From Oscillospiraceae bacterium (GTDB lineage: Bacteria; Bacillota_A; Clostridia; Oscillospirales; Oscillospiraceae), in the NCBI GenBank assembly GCA_016302015.1, contig JAEDOJ010000029.1, positions 1 to 11,439 of the forward strand: DNA of 11,439 nt, written 5' to 3'. The notes under the pieces are model-generated. The model had not been told where the DNA came from. It was given only the letters and a program-made list of their open reading frames with translations, and ran no database searches. Positions 5,118 to 11,439 of this stretch are shown here, in pieces. The position numbers and the translations under genes were made by a program. The stretch's first letter is position 1, and each line of letters starts with the position of its first letter.

Positions 5118-8100
5118 TTATTTGTTGTTGAGACAGACTTCCATCCAGACGCAGAAGACTTTAGCTGCCTGCGCGCGGGTGGTGAAACCATGCGGATCGA
5201 GGTAAAGCGCACTGTCGCCGTCGAAGGTCGTGCCGCTGATGATACCCTTGCCAACAGCCCACTTCATGGCTTCGACTGCATAATCGTCAACACTCTCGTA
5301 ATCCTTGAACCTCGTCAGGTCGCCGGTTCCCGCTTCTTTGCCTTCCAAGCGGTAGAACATGGTGATCATCTGCTCGCGGGTAACGTTTTCCTCGGGTTCG
5401 AAGGTGGTCGGAGTAGTGCCGTTGACAACGCCCTCGCGCTCAGCCCATGCGACCGCCTTTGCATAGTACACATCCTTCGGGACATCGGTGAAGGCGGAGT
5501 AGCCACTGACCTCCGGCTCGCCCATTGCGCGGTAGAGCATGGTGACCATCTGACCCCGGGTGAGCTTCAGCTCCGGTGCGTATTCCGTCTTGGTATAGCC
5601 GTTTACGACACCCGCAGCATATACCTTCAGCACATACGTATAGAACCAGTCGCCTTCCTTGACATCGGTGAAGGGGCAGTCCGTGATCGGTTCCTTTTCG
5701 CCGCAGACGGTGCAGACGCCGTTGTCATAGTTGTGACCCAGCGCAGGGATCACAGTACCCTCAGCGATCTTCGTGCCGCAGAGCTTGCAATAGGTATCGC
5801 CGGTATAGCCGTTCTCGGTGCAGGTGGCAGCCTTTGCGTCGCAAAGCTCGGTCTGTGCATGAGTGCAGGCGCTGCAAAGGATCTCTGCGCGGTCGCGTAC
5901 ACGGAGACGGGCGTAGCTGTTGTTCTCAATGGCGTAGGTATCGTCGTAGGAGGCAAGACCTGTCGCCTCTACGGTGCAACCGACCTTCAGACCCTCGATG
6001 GTCTTGGAGGCGGTAATGTAACCGTCGATGAATACACGGGCAACCGCGCCGGAGGCATCCTTTACATAGATGGACTCCACAAGGTCATTCGCCATGGTAA
6101 CAGCAGTGACGCTGCCCTTAATCGTAACCAGCTTGCCCTCTGCGGAGCGGTCATTGAGCTGCGCGGCAGTGATAACGACAGGCTTGACGGGCTCAGTCTC
6201 ACCCAGCTTCTCAATTTCGATCACTTGCAGCTCAGGCTCACCCTGATAGGAATCCGTGGTGCCGGTAACGCGCACCACATCGCCCAGCTTGAACTCGCCT
6301 GCCACGGGGAAGCAGTTGATGCCGCCGGTGGCATCCTGCACATAGATGCAGTCGAAGAATGCTGTTTCCTTATCATAGCCGGAGGCATTGGAGGTCACGA
6401 CACCTTCAATTGTGAACTTGAAGCCCTCTTCCTTCTGCGCACGGATCTCCGCAACGGTGTCGATGTGCACGGGACGGATGGCGTTCAGCAGATTCTTGCA
6501 GAAATCGTTATTGGCGTTTTCTGCAGGGATCTTCAGATCATAGTCATTCATGAAGGCGGAACCGGCAACGAGGATCAGGCCCTTGCCCTCCATCTTTTCG
6601 GTTGCCATAACCAGCAAACGATTGTCGTCCTGTGCATAGGCGTACTTGGGCGTTGCATCGCCGCCGAAGCCGTCGCTGTCGGAGTCCTTAGAGACGGTGG
6701 TGCTGTTGGCGAACAGGACCGCAGATACGGTGGAAGGCAGTGTGGTGACCGCATTGCCATTTTCGTCCACCGCGTAAATGGTGGAGCCGCCGTAGTAGCT
6801 GAAGCTGCCGGTCAGGCCATTGGTAAGGTCGTTTTCGCCATAGGCGTTCAGGGACAGAGCGAAAGAGGTATCCTCATAGGTGCCGTCATCGGAGAGACGG
6901 AGGGAGGAACCCAACGCCGCAAGCAGACGGTTCTGGGTCGCAGCCATATGAGGCTCGGCCCTATCGTTGCTGTCGCCTCCGCCGGTGACGATCAGGGAGC
7001 CGCCGTTGGCATTGAAGGCGGCCAGTGCCGTCAGCTCGGCGTCAGAGTAATCCTTCGCCTCGGACAGGCGGCGGGAGGGCACATTGAGTACGATCGCCGC
7101 GTACTTCTCGTTGGCGCAGGCAGCAACCAGCGCTTCGGAGGTGGTCAGCAGCTCCACGCGAATGCCACAGCTGTTGGCAACCGCGATGAAGTTGTTCATG
7201 AGTTCCTTGTTGTAGCCTGCCACATACTCATTGCTGTGGGAGGCATCAATGCCGATATAGGTAAGACGCGCGGCATCCATCACATCCAGCTCCACGGAAG
7301 CCGTGAAGGTGTACTCCTTGCCGTCCATCTCGACGACGACCGTCGCGGTGATGGTGGTGAGTTTTGCTGCCTTGGGGGTATAGACCCAGGTCAGATCCAG
7401 ACTGCTGTCAGCAGCCAGGGTGTAGGTCTTGTTATCGACCGCAAGGACCTCGGAGCCGTTGGTCGTGTAGACAACGCTCTTCACGATGGCATCATAGCTC
7501 TCACCATTGTGCAGGGTCGTTGTGATGGTCAGCTCTTCGCCGGTCAGCGGAGTGGCGCTATCCGCTTCCATCTTGTCAATGCCCAGCTTCAGGTTCTGAC
7601 CGACCCATACAGGGGCGGTAACTGCCAGATCGCCGTCAGCCTCGGTCACGCGGACATAGTAATAGGTGTATTCCGGAGTCAGTTCCGCAGTCAGAATGCC
7701 CTTGGCAAGCTCCGCAGGATCGTTCCAGGTATAAGCGATCTTGCCGGAGTTGGCAATCAGCTCGACCTTGGCGATGGAGTCGGTGTTGTCGGGATCCATG
7801 ACGGAAACATCGAATTTCAGCTTTGCGGGGACGCTCTCAATGATGGTGCCCATGGGCAGATCATTGACCGTGTAGAGCAGCTCCAGGTTCTTGTCTTCGG
7901 TGGAGTAGACACGGTAGTTGCGGATGGCGTCGTAGATTCCTTCCTCGGTGAAGGTCTCTGCCAGCACGACATCACGGGCGTCGTTGGCATTGCCCCACTT
8001 GCCCTTGTGGTTGTCCTGGTTGTTGGTAGGCGCAAGGTGCCAGCCCTTGTCCAGTGCCAGCGTGTACTGCTCATAGCTGGGATAGTAACCGCCGGCGCCG

Positions 8101-11100
8101 ATCTGGCCCTCGCCGTTGCCGACCTCGACCAGATAGATACGTTCGTCTGCCTTTGCGCTCCAGTAGCTGAAGTCAACAAAGTTACCGAAGGTGTTGCCGG
8201 GATGGTTGAACTGGGAAATGGAGTTGACGCCCTCGTCGCGGGACAGCAGCTTATAATAGGTCTGCAAGCCTGCGTCGCCCGACTTATTGTTCAGGGTGGT
8301 GTTATTGCGTGAGACAATACCCTCAGTGACGAAGGTGTTTATATGGCCGGGACCACCGGACCACGTCATCTCAAAGCCGGGGATGGCAATCACATTGGTG
8401 TGGGTTGCATTGAATTCCGCGATGGTATTTTTGTAGGTGGTCCAGCGCTCGCGGCTGTACTCGGTGGTCTTGCTCAGATCAAACAGAGCATCCTCGGGGT
8501 TGGCTTCGCCGGACTTGTCGAAATAGTTGGAGTGGTCGGTGAACGCCACGAAGTCCACATTAGCATCCTCAGGCAGGCTGCCGATATACTCGAGCGCAAT
8601 GCTCAGCGTGCCGGCACCGTCGGAGTACTCTCCGTTATGGGAGTGGAGCTGACCGAAGTAGAGCGAATAGCTGGATTCGCCCACGGTGAAGCTCCAGCTC
8701 TTGCTTGCGGTCTTGCCGTCGGCACGGGTCACGGTGACTGTCACGGTCACGCGGCCGTCCGCCAAATCAGCTTCGGGCTGATAGGTGAGCTTGCCGCCTT
8801 CAAAGACAGCGTTCACGGTCTTTTCGTTTACGGTCATCTCAATGGTGGGATTCTCGCCGACATTGGTGAGCACCGCAGAGATTACGGGCCGCTTATTTTC
8901 CTTGGTCTGGGAGTTTGCAATGGGAGACATCTGAGAGATCACGGGTTCGTCCTTGACCTCGATGTCAACGCTGGAAAGAATGGGAACGTTTTTGTTGTCC
9001 ATGCCCTTGACGGTAACCGTCAGCTTTTCGCCGCTGATCAGCTCAGCGGGGATAACCGCAGTGTAGCGATCGCCGACGAGAGTGCAGCTCAGCTCCGTCT
9101 CGCCGAGGAAGACCTTCAGCTCCTTCACGCCGAACAGCGTGTCGACGGTAAAGTGCAGCGCATATTTCTGTCCCGCATAGGCAGGTGCAAGGTTGCCGAA
9201 GACCGCCTGCGGCTCATTCACAACACCGTCGGTGATCTTATCACTGCCGCAGGGGAAGAAGTGATAGGTAAACACATCACGGTCGGTAACGGCATACATA
9301 CCCCACGTGGTGAAGCTGCCGGAGTAGTACTGCAAATACTGAACCTTGCCTTCAAAGGCCGCGGTGCGGCTGCCCATGGTGTAGCCTCCGTTGTACGCGG
9401 TCAGTGTCCAGTCCGCATCCTCGGAGACCTCCGTGGAATAGAAGGTGTTGTTGCCGGTGCCGGTGGAGCATAGGTAGCCGAAGGACGCATTGCGGAAGCG
9501 GTAATAATCGCCGTTCTTCTCCACCTTGAACAGCAGTGCGCCGTTGGCGCAAACCGCCTTGTCGCCCTCGATCGCGGCGCCGGCCGTCTTCACGGAGCAG
9601 CCGTAGATGTCGGAAAGATCGCCCTCCATGCCGGACAGGACGCCCTTGGCAGCGAGGTTATAGATTACGACTTCGTCGCCCTCGGCAGGCAGGCCCGGAC
9701 GCACCATGTTGTCATCCAGCTTGTAGATGGACACGGGCTGCTGACCGGAGCCGTAGCAGGAGAAAATACCGACGGTGTTATAGCGAATGATATTGGCCTT
9801 CTTGTCCGCCTTGGAGACGATATCCGCCTTGCCGTCGGCTGCAATGGAAATGGTAAAGGAAGCGTTGATGTCCTTGTTTTCCTGCGTGCGCAGCAGGTTG
9901 CCGCTTTCGGTAGAGGCATAGAGATAGCCCTGATTTTCACCGTTGACGGCGTAGAGTGCGTAGGTGCCCTCCTCCACGCCGGACTCCAGCGTAAGGATCT
10001 GCGCATTTTCGTCATAGCTCAGCTTGTCATAAGCCTTGATGACATCCGCAGAACCGCGGTTGTTGGGCTTCTGGCTGGTGCCCAGCGCGTAGTTCAGATT
10101 ACCGCTGGTAACGATCAGAATGCGGTCGCCGGAAGCGAGCGTGGAAATATCGGTCACCAGGGTCGCCTGATTCTCACCCAAGACAGGCGGAACATAGATG
10201 GTATAGGCGAAAACAGCCTCCGAGCTATCCTCCATGCCCTCTTTGACAGCCTTGACGGTGAAGGTAGTGTCCTCGGTGATGGCAATGGGCGCAGTGTACT
10301 CGATCCACTCCCCTGCGCCGATCTTATAGAGGATGGTCGCACCCTCGGTGGCACAGGTGAAGCTGATCTCCGTGCCGGAATTGACCTCGCCGGGTCTCGG
10401 CGTTGCCTTGGGCGTTGAAACGACGTTGGAAGGCTGCAGAGAGCCGCTCACCAGATAGAAGCGGACGGCGAACTTTGAAGCCTCAGGATTATAGAAAGCG
10501 CTCCAGTACCCCTTGTCCGCATACCACTCCAGCCATGTGCCTTCCCCGCCGCCGACAAAGTATTCGCCGGTCTCTCCGTCAACGGCAGCGAGCTTCCATG
10601 TGTTCTTTTCGCCGCTCAGACCCACATGGGTGCGGTTGACGATCGAAAGCTTCTGGCCGTCTTCGGTAGAGAAGCTGTATGTGCCGTCCTCATTCGCGCT
10701 CACGGTCCAGACATTCGCAGCGGTGTAGCCGGAAAGCTTGCCGTCAGTGGAGAGTGTCAGCTCCGTACCTGCCAGATCCTGCTCCTTGTCGGTGTCAAGG
10801 ATCGTGTTGGACAGTGCTACACTATAGGTGGGGTTGTAAATGATGACCTGATCACCTGCAGCGATGGTATCGGTAAAGCCGCCTGCACCGGTAGTAAAGA
10901 ACTGGAGGAGGAAGGGCCCAGCATTATACGAGGTAAAGGTATAGGTGGTGTAATTATTCTTATAGCATTCCAGATAGAGGGGCTTGCTGTTATAGGTGCC
11001 GTTCACGCTCTTGACATAGAAGCCGCCCTCGACCTCTTCCAGCTCCCAAAGGCTGTAATCGGAAGCAGCAGACGCAAAGGAGAGCACATTGGAGGCAGCT

Positions 11101-11439
11101 TCATCGGCAGTCAGGAACTCGCCGGCAGCATTCCGGAAGATATAGTAGCCGTTTGCGTCTACGGAAACGGACAGCTCTGTCATATCTTCGGTGACGGTCA
11201 GTTGGTCGTTTTCCACCACGGCGTTGGTGCCTGCAAGCTGGGTGCCGCTGACCGTATCCGTCAGAACCTTTGCGCTCTTGGGGTTGTAAATGTAGACCTT
11301 GTCGCCGTCTGCAACCTTCGTGAGCAGCTCAGCCTGCACTCCCTCAGAGGGGTTGGGATCGGGATTGGGATTGGGATCGGGGTTGGGATCGGGATTGGGA
11401 TCGGGATCGGGATCGGGGTTGGGATCGGGATCGGGATCG
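5118..11439 (-). CDS. Giant SLH-anchored multidomain protein with a PHP (CehA-like) metallohydrolase domain, N-terminus missing
   Basis: The frame is open from the right edge to a TAA at 5118, at least 2106 codons. The GTG at 11339 is only an internal codon, since the frame continues upstream without a stop or a ribosome site. Numbering residues from that GTG, the order is: beta-rich modules (1-300), chitobiase-C/FN3-like domain (306-382), another beta module (390-541), a further module copy (547-697), Ig-like domains (705-888), PHP domain (891-1160), beta domains (1165-1352, partly CARDB-like), a GATase/DUF4350-like alpha/beta domain (1356-1620), two OB-fold-like domains (1623-1712, 1721-1820), a CxxC-rich segment (1822-1880) and three SLH repeats (1889-2066). 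The signal peptide must lie outside the window. It is probably an exported, wall-bound phosphoesterase or nuclease; the substrate is unknown. Codon use resembles the neighbours, and no frameshift is seen. Confidence 0.93.
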   Translation of the reverse strand, partial: DPDPDPNPDPDPDPNPDPNPDPNPNPDPNPSEGVQAELLTKVADGDKVYIYNPKSAKVLTDTVSGTQLAGTNAVVENDQLTVTEDMTELSVSVDANGYYIFRNAAGEFLTADEAASNVLSFASAASDYSLWELEEVEGGFYVKSVNGTYNSKPLYLECYKNNYTTYTFTSYNAGPFLLQFFTTGAGGFTDTIAAGDQVIIYNPTYSVALSNTILDTDKEQDLAGTELTLSTDGKLSGYTAANVWTVSANEDGTYSFSTEDGQKLSIVNRTHVGLSGEKNTWKLAAVDGETGEYFVGGGEGTWLEWYADKGYWSAFYNPEASKFAVRFYLVSGSLQPSNVVSTPKATPRPGEVNSGTEISFTCATEGATILYKIGAGEWIEYTAPIAITEDTTFTVKAVKEGMEDSSEAVFAYTIYVPPVLGENQATLVTDISTLASGDRILIVTSGNLNYALGTSQKPNNRGSADVIKAYDKLSYDENAQILTLESGVEEGTYALYAVNGENQGYLYASTESGNLLRTQENKDINASFTISIAADGKADIVSKADKKANIIRYNTVGIFSCYGSGQQPVSIYKLDDNMVRPGLPAEGDEVVIYNLAAKGVLSGMEGDLSDIYGCSVKTAGAAIEGDKAVCANGALLFKVEKNGDYYRFRNASFGYLCSTGTGNNTFYSTEVSEDADWTLTAYNGGYTMGSRTAAFEGKVQYLQYYSGSFTTWGMYAVTDRDVFTYHFFPCGSDKITDGVVNEPQAVFGNLAPAYAGQKYALHFTVDTLFGVKELKVFLGETELSCTLVGDRYTAVIPAELISGEKLTVTVKGMDNKNVPILSSVDIEVKDEPVISQMSPIANSQTKENKRPVISAVLTNVGENPTIEMTVNEKTVNAVFEGGKLTYQPEADLADGRVTVTVTVTRADGKTASKSWSFTVGESSYSLYFGQLHSHNGEYSDGAGTLSIALEYIGSLPEDANVDFVAFTDHSNYFDKSGEANPEDALFDLSKTTEYSRERWTTYKNTIAEFNATHTNVIAIPGFEMTWSGGPGHINTFVTEGIVSRNNTTLNNKSGDAGLQTYYKLLSRDEGVNSISQFNHPGNTFGNFVDFSYWSAKADERIYLVEVGNGEGQIGAGGYYPSYEQYTLALDKGWHLAPTNNQDNHKGKWGNANDARDVVLAETFTEEGIYDAIRNYRVYSTEDKNLELLYTVNDLPMGTIIESVPAKLKFDVSVMDPDNTDSIAKVELIANSGKIAYTWNDPAELAKGILTAELTPEYTYYYVRVTEADGDLAVTAPVWVGQNLKLGIDKMEADSATPLTGEELTITTTLHNGESYDAIVKSVVYTTNGSEVLAVDNKTYTLAADSSLDLTWVYTPKAAKLTTITATVVVEMDGKEYTFTASVELDVMDAARLTYIGIDASHSNEYVAGYNKELMNNFIAVANSCGIRVELLTTSEALVAACANEKYAAIVLNVPSRRLSEAKDYSDAELTALAAFNANGGSLIVTGGGDSNDRAEPHMAATQNRLLAALGSSLRLSDDGTYEDTSFALSLNAYGENDLTNGLTGSFSYYGGSTIYAVDENGNAVTTLPSTVSAVLFANSTTVSKDSDSDGFGGDATPKYAYAQDDNRLLVMATEKMEGKGLILVAGSAFMNDYDLKIPAENANNDFCKNLLNAIRPVHIDTVAEIRAQKEEGFKFTIEGVVTSNASGYDKETAFFDCIYVQDATGGINCFPVAGEFKLGDVVRVTGTTDSYQGEPELQVIEIEKLGETEPVKPVVITAAQLNDRSAEGKLVTIKGSVTAVTMANDLVESIYVKDASGAVARVFIDGYITASKTIEGLKVGCTVEATGLASYDDTYAIENNSYARLRVRDRAEILCSACTHAQTELCDAKAATCTENGYTGDTYCKLCGTKIAEGTVIPALGHNYDNGVCTVCGEKEPITDCPFTDVKEGDWFYTYVLKVYAAGVVNGYTKTEYAPELKLTRGQMVTMLYRAMGEPEVSGYSAFTDVPKDVYYAKAVAWAEREGVVNGTTPTTFEPEENVTREQMITMFYRLEGKEAGTGDLTRFKDYESVDDYAVEAMKWAVGKGIISGTTFDGDSALYLDPHGFTTRAQAAKVFCVWMEVCLNNK
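5700..6473 (-). other. Two OB-fold-like domains and a CxxC-rich segment inside the giant gene
   Basis: Residues 1623-1712 and 1721-1820 share the plan V-x-x-I-x-x-A-Q...G-x-V-T...IYVxDATGG / IYVKDASGA...GxVV/GCTVxxTG, typical of the OB-fold domains found in secreted nucleases such as YhcR. They are two diverged tandem copies. They are followed by three CxxC knuckles (CSAC, CKLC, CTVC) with the stretch AATCTENGYTGDTYC and PALGHN, a small cysteine-rich repeat common before SLH repeats in Clostridia surface proteins. Metal binding by the cysteines is plausible but unproven. The OB folds make DNA, RNA or oligosaccharide binding plausible. Confidence 0.65.
7860..8669 (-). other. PHP metallohydrolase domain (CehA/McbA-like) inside the giant gene
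   Basis: Residues 891-1160 (numbered from the GTG at 11339) hold the metal-binding motifs expected of a PHP domain: QLHSH (His899, His901) with Asp907 in YSDG, FTDHSN (Asp935, His936), PGFE (Glu990), GPGHINTF (His999), FNHPGN (His1046), VEVGN (Glu1072) and NNQDNHKG (Asp1109, His1111). PHP enzymes bind two or three metal ions and hydrolyse phosphoesters. The CehA-like branch is often found in large secreted proteins. All ligands appear intact, so catalytic activity is likely. The actual substrate (nucleic acid, phospholipid, sugar phosphate or other ester) cannot be read from the sequence. Confidence 0.88.
9249..11339 (-). other. Repeated beta-rich modules in the N-terminal half of the giant gene
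   Basis: Three segments begin alike: DGDKVYIYNPKSAKVL (residue 11), AGDQVIIYNPTYSVAL (161) and EGDEVVIYNLAAKGVL (553). Each runs about 140-150 residues through a W-x-L/F and a YYxFRN- or YSFST-type strand towards a segment with LEWY or LQYY and a final F-x-x-x-F-strand. A fourth, more diverged module (390-541) starts SGDRILIVTSGNLNYAL. A chitobiase-C-like domain lies between at 306-382 (STPKATPRPGEV...ATILYKIGAGEW). This suggests internal duplication of a ligand-binding beta-trefoil or beta-sandwich. The fold is not identified by eye. Confidence 0.6.
11349..11439 (-). repeat. Hexanucleotide repeat encoding an Asp/Asn-Pro linker
   Basis: From the right edge to 11349 the coding strand is a run of 15 six-base units of the form GAT/AAT/AAC + CCC, encoding (D/N)P repeated 15 times before SEGV. 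Such X-Pro linkers separate domains of wall proteins and hold them extended. The repeat runs off the edge, so its full length is unknown. It is a simple-sequence tract that can gain or lose units in frame. Confidence 0.9.

Noticed and set aside
4979..5254. Leftward 91-codon frame overlapping the 3' end of the giant gene
   Set aside because: Most of it lies in another frame of the SLH-coding region, and the rest spans hairpins. There is no ribosome site or domain.
5190..8312. Rightward open frame of about 1040 codons antisense to the giant gene
   Set aside because: It is the mirror of a GC-biased coding frame. The translation is low in complexity, with no recognisable domain, signal peptide or ribosome site, whereas the minus frame has clear PHP, OB and SLH domains.
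8343..9473. Rightward open frame of about 376 codons antisense to the giant gene
   Set aside because: Same cause as the longer antisense frame: Gly/Val/His-rich translation with no domain, overlapping well-supported coding.
11337..11339. GTG start of the giant protein
   Set aside because: The frame is open upstream to the edge as a Pro-rich linker, there is no ribosome site, and no signal peptide follows the GTG.
11349..11439. CRISPR-like or telomere-like repeat at the right edge
   Set aside because: The period is six bases without spacers, and it is in frame with the gene as Asp/Asn-Pro codons.

Overview
The window looks like a low-to-mid GC Firmicute of the class Clostridia, most likely a gut Oscillospiraceae/Ruminococcaceae-type anaerobe. 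This is inferred from the strong GGAGG-type ribosome binding sites, textbook sigma-A promoters (TTGACT-N17-TACAAT and TTGACA-N17-TATGCT), several S-layer homology (SLH) domain proteins, a BspA-like surface protein and a group II intron remnant. Species cannot be named from the sequence. The theme is the cell envelope: four of the six genes or gene fragments encode secreted or wall-bound proteins, and one more is a membrane protein.

Layout. At 1-262 (minus) is the N-terminus of an exported BspA-like protein. A 200-base divergent region holds two back-to-back promoters and a perfect 12-bp palindrome. At 463-2172 (plus) is a D,D-carboxypeptidase-like penicillin-binding protein (peptidase S11) with three C-terminal SLH domains and a substituted SxN motif. 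It converges on an S66 peptidase (LD-carboxypeptidase/MccF-like, 2224-3267, minus) across one 15-bp terminator hairpin. The stretch 3268-3673 is a scar: the last SLH repeat of a lost surface protein, a possible transposase tail, and domains V and VI of a 5'-truncated group II intron in the plus orientation. At 3674-4855 (minus) is a YibE/F-family membrane protein with its own strong promoter. The gap 4856-5117 holds that promoter and three inverted repeats, including a terminator facing against the flanking genes.

From 5118 to the right edge (minus) lies one giant gene of more than 2100 codons that runs off the window. In order it carries an Asp/Asn-Pro linker, repeated beta-rich modules, a chitobiase-C-like domain, Ig-like domains, a complete PHP metallohydrolase domain (CehA-like), further Ig/CARDB-like and GATase-like domains, two OB-fold-like domains, a CxxC-rich segment and three SLH repeats. 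It is probably a wall-anchored extracellular phosphoesterase or nuclease and is the most interesting object here.

How the genes work together. SLH domains would anchor the PBP-like protein and the PHP protein to the secondary wall polymer. The S11 protein and the S66 peptidase could both act on peptidoglycan peptides, one outside and one inside the cell, although the S66 protein resembles MccF at least as much as LdcA. No multigene operon is evident: most genes have their own promoter or are separated by scars.
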